In this document: positions 13,534-25,706 of the stretch, in pieces
Layout of the letters: the number at the start of each line of letters is the position of its first letter
Numbering within the stretch: position 1 is the first letter of the stretch
Source of the DNA: Hymenoscyphus infarciens
Lineage: Eukaryota > Ascomycota > Leotiomycetes > Helotiales > Helotiaceae
DNA: 64,000 nucleotides
Assembly: GCA_001414345.1 (NCBI GenBank)
Contig: LLCB01000177.1
Span: 54,971 to 118,970, forward strand
Direction of reading: 5' to 3'
The notes under the pieces: generated by a model
What the model saw: only the letters and a program-made list of their open reading frames with translations
What the model was told of the DNA's origin: nothing
Database searches by the model: none
Translations under genes and position numbers: made by a program

Positions 13534-13703
13534 TATTAGTATAACTTATAGTTATAAAAGCGATATAAAAAGAGTTATATTATCGTTCGTATATACTAAG
13601 TAAAGCTAGCTATAATATCTACTTAAGTAGCTCTTAAGCGAGAGCTACGTATACCTACGTATACTAATCTAAATTACTATTTACTTTTAAATATATACTA
13701 ATA
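13534..13703 (-). repeat. 3' LTR of the minus-strand copia element
   Basis: This is a 170-bp direct repeat of 19574-19743 with complementary ends (TATTAGTA / TACTAATA). The differences are mainly C/T and G/A. It lies just beyond the RNase H end of pol, as expected for a 3' LTR. Confidence 0.85.
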
Positions 13704-16700
13704 CTAGCACTTCTTCAAAATAATAGAAGTTAGTACTCTATTAAATTATTAAAATCTCCTATCTGATCTAACTAATTAGAGCTCTTTATTCTCTATTCTC
13801 GACTAATAAGAAGGCTCTATTTCTATTCTCTATTATCTCTTATTCTATTCTACCTATTCTATAAGGTTAATATCTAGCTTATTTATATTAATTAGCTTTT
13901 ATAAGGTATTATAGTAACCCTTTTTAGTTATAGCATTAGTAGAGTTACTCCTGTTATTAATCTATTTAATCTTATTAATTTCTTTTAACTTATATATCTC
14001 TTATAGGTATATAATATTAATTATTAATCGCTTCTCTTTAGTTATACCTAATTTAGCTATATATTTGTAAATAGACTTCGAATTAGTATATACTATAAAT
14101 AGAATCTTAAATCCTAGAATACTTTTAAGAGTTGATTTAATTAAGACTATAGTATTAAATCTAGAGCTTATTATATATAATTCTAAGGCTAAAACGCTAT
14201 AGGTAACTCTCTTATACTTAGTAGAAGACTAATATAAAATATTAGTATTATTATTCTTATCTATAAGTATAATAACATAGCTGATTTATAATAATAAGTC
14301 CTTATTATTAGTAAATAATCTATTAGTAAAGGCGTATAACTTTAGAGAAGATTTATCTAATTTAACGAATTTAAGTTCTCTTAAGAGATTATCGATTTAC
14401 TATTAAATTCGCTTATTAAGAAGTAAAATATCGTTATCTTAAGAATTAATAGTTTAAGTAGTATATAATAAGTTAAAAGTAGCCTTAGGCTAAGATACTA
14501 TAGCTAAGTATACCTCTTTAGTATATTAAGTAATATATTAATCTTTAATATCTACTATATATAATATCCCTTTTATATTAGATATCTTAGATAAAGCCTT
14601 TTATACAAAATCTAAGTATTTTATATAATTCTAAGTAAGAGATATAGAGCTATTATAACACTTAGTAATTAGCTCTCTATTAAATTTGATTAAATAGTTA
14701 ATAGTAAGCTCTTCTCTCTCTTTAGACATAAATCTAGCTTTGTTAATAGTAAGCTCTTCTTTATTAGTAAAAGCGTTATTAGCAAGTATAAGAGTATTAT
14801 TAATTTAAAGGCCTACTATACTAAAAGAGGTATTTAACTTTACTTACTCGTTATACTAGTATAATTTAGTATATAAAAGATAGAGGTTAAAAGTTAACTA
14901 TTCTATTATAAACCTTATAATATAGTATTTATAGTATATTATAAACTAGTAATTACTAGCTTCTAGAATACTATATAGTAGTCTAATTACTTTGAAGAAT
15001 ATATCTTTCTATTAGAGATAACTTTTAAGAGAGTATATAAAGAATTTCTGATTTAAGTTAGTTAACAATTATATATATACTTATATAATATCTTAAATAA
15101 ATACTTATAAGCCTAGAAGTATTATAATAAGTATAAGAATTATTCTCTAGCTTACTCTCTAAATAGTAGGCGCCTACGTAAGTACTAGTAACTTCCTAGT
15201 ATTATTATATACTTAGATAACTAATCTTAACTTTGTAAAAGTAAGTACTATATCTTTAAATTTAATATTATTTATAAAGCGTAATCTAAATATTCTAGTA
15301 TTAAGAGGTAACTCCTTCTAGGTAATAATCTTAAAAACACCTTAATTAGTTAATCTATTAATCTTCTTTTATTATAATTTAATATATACTATACTATTAT
15401 CAGCTATAAATACTTTAATATTATAAGATTTACTTAAATTAGTAAGAAAAGTTCTAATATCTTTAAGAGTAATATAGTTGAAATCGTCTATAAAAGTGTC
15501 TAACTATTAGAATAATACTTTAAAAGACCTATTTAGAGGTCTTAGATACTTTTAAGACTATCTACGTCTACGCTTTTAGAGAGGTTCTAGTATAGTTTCT
15601 AGAATATTAGTATTTTAACAGATTTATAACTATCGAAGTTAGTATTAAAAGGAAGGTAAATGTTATTTAACATCTTATTTACTCTATTACGTAAAAGTTC
15701 TTCCTTTTTTATAGAGTTATAATGTTATTTTAGACAGTGCTATACTAGAAACTTCCTTAGTTATTAGTATTATTCTAGAAGTTTTAGAAGTTTTAATAAA
15801 GTATAGCTTTATAATTATAAATTAAAACTTTATAAGACTACTTAGTAGTACTATAATATAGTTCTTATTCTTAATTCTTTAAAAGATAAAAGGTCTTATC
15901 TAAGACTTTATATACTCTCTCTATACTAAAACGTTTAAATTTAAGAGTAAGTTCTTAACTTAGTTAATCGATCTATTTTATATATTAAGAGCTTCTTTAA
16001 CTTAATAAGATATAATCTACTTTTATACCTTTTAAGTAGCCTTTTTATAAGTCTTAGACCTTATAGAAATTAGTTATGAAAATATATTAGTTATAGTTAT
16101 TTAAGTATATACTCTATATATTAATAGAGTAGAGACTAGTCTATTTAGGCCTACTATATTATTAATTACTTTAAAAGCTATTTAAAGTACTAAACTTTAT
16201 AAGAGATATAGCTCTTATTTATATATAATATTATATACTCGTTGAATTAGTTTATAATAATATTCTATTATACTAATTAAATTATATACCTTAACTAGTA
16301 TAGTTTTTACTATAGTATCTATTCTAGTAGTAGAGTATACGAAGTCCTTTCTAATAAAGTTTATTCTAGTATCTATAATAATATAATTAAGAGGTTTAAG
16401 ATATATATTAATCTAATATTTTTAGAAAACCTCTTATATAGTCGTCGCTTTTATATCTAGTAAAAAGTTGCCTACTTAATACCTTATTACTTTATCTATA
16501 TAGTATAAGACTACTTACTTATTAAAAAAGAAAGTATTAATTAAAATACTATAATTAAATTTAAAGTTATTATAAAAAGTAAACTTAAATTAGCTAGGTA
16601 AACTTCTATGTTTTTAATAGTATTTGTAAAATTTAGTAAGATATTAAAAGATATCTTAGTTAATATAATACCTAGCTCTTTCTAGTATATATTATAATCT

Positions 16701-19573
16701 TAGTACTAATAAGTAGCTAAATCATCTATAAAGTTATTAAATATTAATATCTATAAGAAATATCAAGTACTTCTATATAAAGTTATATATAACCTTATTC
16801 TAGAGTAGAAAAGAGTATCTAAATTATTATATAATAAAAAACCTTTTAACTTCTATCTCTTTCTTATTCTTTTAGATAAGTATATTTTAAAGATTATTTA
16901 AAGTAATATTTAAGTTATCTATATTATTAATATAAAGGATAAAAAAGGTATTAGATTATACTATATAGAATTTAGCTTTTCTGATTAGTATATTAATTAT
17001 TATTAATTCTAAAAATAGAGTATATCTTTTATTAAACTAGATATTAAATTAACCTTTTATACTTTTATTAATTAAAATACTTTTAATAAGTCTAATATAT
17101 ATAAGATATTAGTTATATTCTATACTTAACTTTTAAGCTACTCTAGTATTAATTATTATACTAAAGAAGTTCTCTTTTATATATCTTTTAGCTATTATTA
17201 TAAATACTTCTTTTATAAATTCATATATAATATTAAAAGTATTATTTAGATTATTTAAGTTTTATAAGATATATCTATTAATAGTATATCTTTATACTAA
17301 ACTTATTAAATTTATAGTAAGTTATTTAGTATTTAAATTGTTAATAAATCTTATAAAAGTAATATTATAATAGATAACTTCTTTATCTAAACTAGTATCT
17401 AATAAGTAACTATCTTCTTTTAATAGAGTAATAGTATAAAGTGTCTCTAATATCTCTTCTTTCTAAGTACTCTAAGTATATACTATATTTATATTATATA
17501 CCTTTCTAGTATACTCTTCTTACTTATCTTTAAAGTATTTAGAATTCTTATTAGTCTATTTAGTAAAGTAATAGTTCTACTCTTCTTAACTATAATCTTA
17601 AAATAAATAGTTGTCTTTTCTATATATATAATATATCCTCTTTTTCTTATATTAATCTATACTACTAAATTTATTTATACTACTATATTATCTACTTTTA
17701 TAGAAGTGCTTTTTAGTTATTATAGTTTTATTTATAACTATCTCTAAATAGACTTTTATATAGAATTAGATTGAACTTTATAGAAGAGTAATAGTATTAG
17801 AAATCAACAGATCTCGAGGTAAGGTTAATATTATAATAATATAATCTAGGACCTTTTTATATACTAAAATTAGCTTATTTAAAAACTAACTATTAGTATA
17901 AAAGTCTATAAGAAGGGAAAATCTTAGTAAATTAAGTTTTAATAACATATTCTTAAAAGACTATAATATTAATACTCTAGATACTTAAATTATCTCTTAT
18001 AAATCGATATTATTCTACTTAGATAATTAGCCTCTTTTATAAAGTTTATCTTTAAAGTATTATTATATAGATATAAATAAAACTTTAAAAGATTAATTAT
18101 TGTTTTTTATAAAAAGTATAGTATAAAAGTAATTTAAAGTGTTACCTTTTAATATAGTAAAGAAGGTAAGAGAATAAATCACTAGTAATACTCTACTTCT
18201 CTTATATATATTCTTAAATATTATAATTTTAATTATAAAGTTATCTTCTTTTCTACTATACTTTTAATTATCCTTATATACTTTTATAAGAGTATCTAAT
18301 ATATAAGAGTAGTCTTAACCTTTTAAACTTTAAGAAGTTAATTCTAGTTTAAAATATACTATATTTATCTATATTAGTAGTCTTCTACTAGGATTATTCT
18401 ATTACTAATTATATTCTAGATATTTAGAAGTATTATCAAAGTTATTAGTAATAGTATTATTATTAAATTAGTATAATATAAAGAAAGAAGTATAGTTATC
18501 TTTTAGTAGACCTAGAAGTTAGATTAAAGGTTATATAAGATCGTTAAAATCTCTTCTTTTAGTTAATAGAATTAAAGTTATTAAAGATATCAGTTATTAT
18601 TATTATTATATAGAAAATAATTATTATAAAGTAGAGGCTTATAAAGCTTCATCTTTAGCCTTTGTCTTAGATTAGGTATTTTAAGTAATATTTTCAACTA
18701 GAGGTTATTATTATAGAGGTTATAAAGGTTATAAAGGTTATAGATATTATTACTATAGCTTTTATTATCTTTTAACGTATTCTACTATATATTTATAACA
18801 GGATCTAAATTCTTTAATACTAGCTCCTTTTAATACTATATCTTTTAATTCTTTATCTAACTACTTAGTTTAATTAACCTTAGTAGTAGTATTATATAGT
18901 ACTTAAAATATAAGTATCTTATATCTATCTATCTTAACCTATATACCTCTTCTATAAAGTATTCGTTATAACTTAATAGTAGTAGATTAGTAGATTTTAG
19001 TAAATTTATCTTAATTCTATTTTTTAAAGTCTACTTAAAATTTATTCTAAAGAAGAAGGTCTTCGTTCTCTTCTTTAGTATACTTCTCTTCTTATTTAGT
19101 TATAAAAATCGTCTCTTCTATTTATATTAACTTTAGCTTTAGTACTAGCTTTAGAGCTTATTTTAGTACTAAAGTTAAAGCCTCTAAAGTCGTTGGAATT
19201 AGTACTAGTTTATCTGTTATATTATAGATATTATTAATATTATTATTACTTAAATTAAATTTAGATATTATCAAAAGTCCGTTTATACTTTACTCGGTAG
19301 ATTATAAGTAAAAGAGATATCAGGTTTCAAGTAAATAAGTATCTTAGAGAGTATAAATTGTCTCGGTAGATAAAAGAAGGTTAGTATTTGTAATTAGCGC
19401 TTTCTATCTTAAGAAGCGTTTATAGTATATTATCAAAGTTATAAAATAGTAGAAGGAGTTACGATCAGAGAAAGAGAGTCTACTAGTAATATTAAGTTTA
19501 CTTTTATATAAGCATATCTATAGTAGAAATATATAAAGTAACTAAGTATCTAATCTATACGTCTACTAATTAG

Positions 19574-19743
19574 TATTAGTATAACTTATAGTTATAAAAG
19601 TAATATAAAAAGAGTTATATTATCGTTTATATATACCGAGTAAAGCTAGCTATAATGCCTACTTAAGTAGCTCTTAAGCGAGAGCTACGTATACCTACGT
19701 ATACTAATCTAAATCGCTATTTACTCTTAAATATATACTAATA
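19574..19743 (-). repeat. 5' LTR of the minus-strand copia element
   Basis: This is the direct repeat partner of 13534-13703. It lies upstream, in the minus sense, of the gag region. A related copy in inverted orientation is found at 9719-9888. Confidence 0.85.
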
Positions 19744-20281
19744 ATATATAAGAAGTTTAGCTAATATAAAAAGAGTTTAAATAATATAAAAAAGTCTAAA
19801 AGCTGTCTAAAAGCTAAACTTAAAACCTTACTAAATTAGATAATATAAAATAATAACTACTAAAACTATATATATATAGTAGATAATATATAATCTTAGC
19901 TATATAGAATAGTAGGCTATTATAATATTTTAGATACTTAGGCTTATACTAAAATCAGCGAATCGTCTCGTATATAAGAAGCTAACTAAGCTCTTAAAAG
20001 AGCTATTATAAAATATTAAGCTAGTTATTTATAAGAATAATTAAAATTCTAAAATAGTAATAAAACTAAGAGAATAGAGAAGAGACTAAGCTAGCTTCTT
20101 TAGATAGAAACTCTATAAAGATATACGTCTATATAGATGCCTCTACTAGCGGCTAAAAAGACTTGATAAATATATAAATAAATAAAAAACTTCCTTCTTT
20201 GTATTCAGAAGTCCGCGAGCACACGCTTCCCAAAAAGCGTTCAGGGGTCAAATTGATTTTCAGCGCGTCGCGTCACTCCGA

Positions 20282-20287
20282 ACGCGT
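20282..20287 (+). promoter_or_regulatory. MCB (ACGCGT) box in the PRI2 promoter
   Basis: ACGCGT lies 64 bases before the PRI2 start codon, with GCGCGTCGCGTC immediately upstream (about 20263-20274). ACGCGT is the MluI cell-cycle box bound by MBF, known to drive G1/S expression of DNA replication genes in yeasts. Its place before a primase subunit gene makes S-phase control a reasonable inference. Confidence 0.6.
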
Positions 20288-20350
20288 CCTTCAGAACTTC
20301 AACCACCACTTCCTTCCCCTCGCAAGCAACACACAGCAACACCACCAAAA

Positions 20351-22067
20351 ATGAGTCGTCAAGAATTCTCAAGAGTCGATGCGAAGAGGAGGGCGAACCT
20401 TGATTATCGCAAAAAACAATTCGCTTCTGCGCCTGCGTACCAGAATGTCGAGTACAAACATAGGTTGAATTTCTATGTTACGCCTCCTACGGCGGATATT
20501 ACTTTGGAACAATTTGAGCAATGGGCTATTGATCGGCTGAGAGGTATGTTTCTGCGGAGTGCTTAAGGTTAGGGGAAGGGGAAGGGGAAGGGTGAATGCT
20601 AATTGTTTTTGTGCAGTTCTTGCGGAGTTGGAGGCTTGTTCTTTTCGAAATAAGTCTCCTGCTGAGACGGCGACGCATATGAAACCTCTACTCGATAAAT
20701 ACCTTCCTCTTTCCTCTTCGACATCTGGGTCTTCGGCGCTACAATTGGAGAGGCAGAAGGATCATTATAGTCATTTTATTTTACGGCTTGCGTTTTCTTC
20801 CACGGAGGATTTACGCAGACGATTTGCGAGGGTCGAGACGATGTTATTTCGAATACGATTCCAGGATGATGTTACAAAGGATCGACAGGCCTTTGTGGAG
20901 ACTCTGAACTTGGATTGGGAGAATGTGGGAGAGGATGAGAAGATACAATATGCCGAGGAATTGAGGGCTGCTGGTGGGGGATATCCTAAATTGATCAAGG
21001 ACGAGAGTTATTTCAAGGTTGATTGGGAAAGGGTTCCTGAGTTGGTGGAGCATAGGAGGGTTTTCTTGAAAGCGGGGAAGGCATATGTTCCTGCAAAGGA
21101 ACAACTTTCTATGGTTGTCGCGGATTTTACGGGGAAGTTGGAGAAGGCTTTGGAGGTTACATCGAGAGCGCTGCCGCGGCTTGATGAAGATGATCGATTG
21201 ACGCCCATACTTACCCACCTCTCCCAAAACTTCACCACTCCAGATGCCAATTATTCGAGCTCGAGCAACGCACTACCCGGTGCCGACATCTCCGCGCGAA
21301 ACATCGAATCACTCTCCTCCTCTTTCCCTCTCTGCATGCAGAACCTCCACCGCTCCTTTCGACGCGACGCACATCTCAAACATTACGGTCGCCTGCAATA
21401 CACTCTATTCCTAAAGGGCATCGGACTGAATCTCGAGGAATGTCTAGTTTTCTGGCGTTCCATGTTCAGCAAGATCACAGACGATACTTTCAATAAGGAA
21501 TACAGATATAATGTACGACACGCGTACGGAGATGTGGGTGGCGATTCGAATCGGAGGGGTACAGGATATAGTCCCTTCTCGTGTCAGAAGATTTTGACCG
21601 AGCACCCGCCTGGACCGGGTGAGGCGCATGGATGTCCATACCGACATTTCAGTATTGATAATTTGACTGCGTTGTTGCAGCAGGTTGGGGTCAAAGATCA
21701 GGAGGTTTTGAGAGGGGTAAAGGAGGATAAGGAGAAGCAGAAGTTTCATTTGGCTTGTAATAGGTATGTTTTTTGCTCTTCCGTATTTTTTCCTTCCCGC
21801 GTGGTTGATGGTATTGTCACAATGATGGAAATTTCGGACCCTTCGATGTCTGGGACGAAAGATCATGCCATGACGTGGACTAACATTTTCCATAGGGTTT
21901 TTGAGTACGCTCATAAGCAGGAGATCAAGAAGGTGAGGGATGACGGGACGTGGGGGGCTGCACAACTCGAAACCATTGTTCACCCCAATGAGTATTTCAA
22001 ACGAAGCTATCTACTCAAGAACCTCGGCAAGAATCCGACGGATGGAGATGTCAAGATGGAGGAATGA
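20351..22067 (+). CDS. PRI2: DNA primase large subunit (PRI2/PRIM2)
   Basis: Three exons, 20351-20543, 20617-21763 and 21896-22067, give 503 residues. Intron 1 (73 nt) has GTATGT, GCTAAT and GCAG. Intron 2 (132 nt, a multiple of three with no stop) has GTATGT, CTAAC and ATAG, and must be removed to restore HLACNRVFEYAH. The protein is the regulatory subunit of the DNA polymerase alpha-primase complex, which makes RNA primers in the nucleus. Its four Fe-S ligands are visible as C304, C387, C404 and C445. Their spacing of 83, 17 and 41 closely matches yeast Pri2 (81, 17, 40) and human PRIM2 (80, 17, 40). The length is near that of yeast Pri2 (528 residues). The start follows CCAAAA and leads into a typical fungal N-terminus. 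The gene is intact although a RIP block ends only 180 bases upstream. Confidence 0.95.
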
Positions 22068-22814
22068 ATTGAATACCAAATATCGACCGTACCTGGATCT
22101 GAAGTAATGAATTGAGGCTGTTTTGGGAGGGGTTGATCACCCTTTTAGTGGATCTGCATAGGTGTACGGAGTACTATTTTGGGGGATGTCGGTGTATGCT
22201 GCGTCCATCTTTCGGTGTGCAGAGAAGGCATGGAGCATTGGTCAGGGGTAATTGGGGAAGTTTGGTAAAGGGTACCGTAGGCTAGGTAGGTACAGCTAGG
22301 TACCACCTCAACGTGTATGGTGTATGCCCCAACGACGCTTCTTGGGTTGCCTCTGCTTGGGACGGTGTAGAAAATTCCACCCAGATTCTATGGTGTACAA
22401 CGACACAGGTCAGCCAAGTCCCAGTTTTCTTTTCTCCTGCAGGTGAGTTACCGTTGGGTGCTAGGAACAAGGATGGGTGACACGCGAGTAGGAACCCGTC
22501 TCGAGCCCGCTAATCTGGGTTCACCGCAAGTTGGGCCAGCCTTGTTTCGGGGTTGGGATGGAGGGTGAGAGTTTTAAAGGTTTCTACATCACTCCAAACT
22601 TTCTTCGATCATTGAGGGAAAGGTGGTTCTCCCTTTCTTCTTCATCTTTTTCTTGTTGTGGTTCTTTGTGAGTACTGAGTGAACGTGTAATTGAGTTTAG
22701 TAACGGAGGGCCGGTCGCTCCCTCATTTTTCTAGATTTGCTTTCTTTTTCAGTACACCGCCTGGCATCAGGCTACCTCGTATCATCTAACCCATCCATCC
22801 GTCCATTCATCAAA
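22068..22814. other. Intergenic region between PRI2 and the TPR/DUF4470 gene
   Basis: No gene is seen. It should contain the PRI2 terminator and the promoter and 5' UTR of the next gene, which has the same orientation. A short tract around 22278-22305 repeats a TAGGTA/TAGGTAC motif. CT-rich DNA at about 22635-22665 is typical of fungal promoters. Confidence 0.6.
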
Positions 22815-25706
22815 ATGACTTCTCAAGAAGAATCGAGGAAATTAAGGGAGGAAGGGAACGCATTGTACAAAGTTGGAAATCTCCTCCAAGGTATGATTCT
22901 AATCGTGCTTTCTATCTATTCATTCACTCAATTGACCTCCAAACAGCAATTCCAAAGTATCGACAGGCAGCCAAGATCGCACCACAAGATCCAGCACCAT
23001 TGGGAAATATCTCTGCTGCGATCTTCGAGATTGGCAAGTATGAATCTTGTATTTCTTTCGCCGAGAGAGCTCTGGCATTGCATAAGAAAAATGACGACTG
23101 CGATGCTGTGAGTTTGATGGCGCAGATGAACCAGGTGAAGAAGTTAGAGGCGAGGGTTCACAAGGCGAAGATGCTTGTCAAGAATGTTGCGGAAGTCGAG
23201 GAGAAGAGAATTAGGATGAAAATTTTGAAGGAGGTTGGACGGTATCGACCAACAATGTGAGTTTTTATTGATCCTTAGGGGACAGGAGGCTGGAGGGGCT
23301 AATACGTGTAACAGCAATTCTGGATTCGAGTATTTTCATGTTGGACATGATAAAGCTTTCTGTTTGTATGATGCTCCGACCGACAAATTCTTGACAAGAT
23401 GGGCAGCCGAAGCGAGAGACGAGGAAAAGAGAAAGAGCGAAGACTCTGGGGTACCCGTTGACGAGAAGGCTGCTGCGAGAAGAGAATTGGTTTCTTTCCT
23501 CTTTGTGGGAATTGGCGATGCCAGGAATATGCTGCGAACGATTATCGGCATTGCGGAATGTGAGCAGACGAGGACCAAAAAATATCATATTACGATCAAC
23601 GACATCAACAAGACGGCTCTTGCCAGAGATCTTGTCATTTTCATGCTCCTCGAAGATCTCTCACAGCTGGATCCGAAAAGCGAGGATTACACGGAGGTCA
23701 TGACTACGATTTATTTCATCTACATTGCCGTTATGATGCCTCGATTCGTTTTCGAAAGAATGCAACAAACTATCGACAGAGCTTTAGTCGCCCTCAAGTC
23801 TGGAAATCAGCCATCCAAAGTGTTCCGTCTGAACAGACAACAATTCTCGGAATACATCAAAGTTTTGGTCTCATGGAAAGGATCAGCACAAACTCTCATC
23901 CCTGCCAAAAAGGTGATTCAAATGGGTACTCGACAAGTTAGCGGCATGGCCGAGATGGTAGAAAACGGTCTCGAAGTAACACGAAAATGCAAGGCAGAGC
24001 GAGAACTTTACCTTGCAACCCTGGTGCTTCAAGCACCAACTTCACTCCTCGAAAAGTACGATTCGGCAATGCTCGAGCTTTTACAAAAATACCAATCGAG
24101 ACCAAGAGCCAATGCCCCTCGATTCCGCGACCATATCTGCAAGCATTGGGAAATCAATACCACACTCATGGATGAAGATTGGTATCGGGACTTGCAGAAC
24201 AAGGAACATCTTGATTTCGGCCATGATCCTTATGAGGCTGCGGAGAGGTTTACGGATGAAGTTTTGGTTGCGAAGAACCCGGAGAAGTTGTATGATTATA
24301 TGGTTCCTTTCTTCCGCGAGATGGCAAATGCTTTGGTTGTTTTGGAGGGAAGATTGGAGGTGGAGGTTATCCTTGGGGATTGTGTTGATGTTGCTGAACA
24401 ACTTCGTTTCGGTCTTTTTCCTACTTCTGGGGAGTCGAAGGATGAAAATGAGGAAGTCTCAAACTCCGAAGCCAGACCTGAGCATTTCCCTACTTCTTTC
24501 AATCGCATTCATTTGAGTAATGTGCCGTTCGTCGCCACTTGGCCCTATTTTCGAGTTCCGCGTGCTAACAATATTAACAGAGACTACTTAAACGGCAACC
24601 TCTCGACTTGTCTCCACTTTGCCCCTATTCTAGCTGACGCCCCTGTCTCAATTCTTCTATCCACCTGTCTCCGAAACGCCGGAGCTTGGAAATCAGTTAA
24701 CTCATTCTTGGCCGAATATCAATGCATCACGGACGAAAAACAGCTTTTTCAACTCACGAATGTATCTATCGTCGACAAAGAAGAAGAGTCTCCCATGTTA
24801 GCTCCCTACATGCATTCAATGCCCATGGCAAGTTATGTTGCTTACTCGTACCTGGGTTATAAGCCCCAACCCTTCTCTCGTTTACTCCAAAAGAAGGGTT
24901 TCATGAAATGGATCTATGCTCTTTTCTTTAGGATGGTATTACCGTTCAACGTGGATGTTTCCTTTGTTCAGGGGATGATTTTCTCGCCATTGAATATCAC
25001 CACATTCTTCCATCTCCTTGTCCAACTTCGAAAGCTCGGTTATCCAAGTCACTGGCTCTCAGAAGCTCTATCCAACATCTTAGAAAACAAAGTCATCACC
25101 ACCTGCCGTCCACCCCGCGCATCACCTACCTCAATCCAAGCCATCAAACGCGAACACTCCGAAAAGAAACTCTGTACCAAACCATTTTCCGCCGAACTCT
25201 TGGTGCTCGCAAAAGTCTTCCAGCCCCTCCTTCCTTTCCAAGTCACCGCCCCTCTCCTCCCCTCCTCGTCTTCCATCCGAAAATACACATTCAAAATGAC
25301 CGTCTCGACACTCTCCACCCACGATCCTGGTTCCGGATCCGCACACCTCCTCTTAATCTTCTGGTCACAAGAATATCTCCGTTCCTCGGGTTTCGCAGGT
25401 GGCCAAGCACATGCTCGGAATATACGCCAGCTTCTTGATCCTTCGTGGGGAGAGGTTGATACCGATTTCGCGAGTAAGGACCATGAGCGATTTCGGGAGA
25501 AGGGATGTGTGGTTTACTCTACTTTTGAATTGGATAAGAGAGCAGATAGTTTGGGGGTCAAGGTTTGGATGGATAAGAAGACTGTGGGGGAGATGAAGGA
25601 GGGAGGGTGGAGCTGGGGTTTGTATAGGCTTGATCTTTGGGCGCCGGCTTTTGCGAGGGCTTGCGCGGTTGGGGAGACGGTTTTTGAGGGATTTGCTTGG
25701 GAGTAG
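22815..25706 (+). CDS. TPR and DUF4470 domain protein
   Basis: Four exons are proposed: 22815-22890, 22947-23256, 23315-24526 and 24581-25706, giving 907 residues. Introns 1 and 2 have canonical donors (GTATGA, GTGAGT) and AG acceptors. Intron 3 is inferred: 54 nt, in frame, donor GTTCGT, branch GCTAAC, acceptor ACAG. Removing it restores the family-like join HLSNVP-DYLNGNLST. Residues 1-110 form TPR-like helices (EESRKLREEGNALYKVGN, YESCISFAERALALH). Residues of about 130-240 match DUF4470 (FLFVGIGDARNMLRTI, then MMPRFVFERM). DUF4470 often accompanies MYND zinc fingers, but I see no MYND cysteines. The start codon has a good context (TCAAAATGAC). The biochemical role is unknown; TPRs suggest protein contacts. 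The frame is intact. Confidence 0.8.

Larger units (their letters stand above)
13534..19743 (-). mobile_element. Ty1/copia retrotransposon with both LTRs (RIP-mutated)
   Basis: The 170-bp LTRs at 13534-13703 and 19574-19743 are direct repeats exactly 6040 bases apart. Each begins TATTAGTA and ends TACTAATA, which fits TG..CA LTR ends after RIP. Reading the minus strand, a gag region with a degraded zinc knuckle lies at about 19420-18600, followed by pol. Near the 3' LTR the RNase H domain is legible: S-V-L-A-L-E-L-Y at about 14215-14170, then a YTNSKSIYKYIAKLG stretch and KEKRL at about 14100-14010. These match the Ty1/copia RNase H pattern (VLAAELYA, TDSxSLYECLVKLG, KEKRLMID). Many TAA/TAG codons show the element is dead. 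The order gag-pol-RNase H identifies copia rather than gypsy. Confidence 0.85.
7000..20170. other. AT-rich RIP block 1 (transposon graveyard)
   Basis: About 13 kb consists almost entirely of A and T, and CA/TG dinucleotides are strikingly rare to the eye. Wherever a transposon frame can be followed, its stops are TAA or TAG where CAA or CAG would be expected. This is the known outcome of fungal RIP. The block contains the copia elements listed separately. In 7250-9718 I recognise no element. In 19744-20170 the only notable feature is a short stretch (about 19940-20000) that repeats 9300-9360 in inverted orientation. The block stops about 180 bases before the PRI2 start codon. Confidence 0.9.

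Noticed and set aside
7000..20170. Centromere core
   Set aside because: High AT content alone is not evidence. Recognisable copia LTRs and pol with RIP-type stops explain most of the block.
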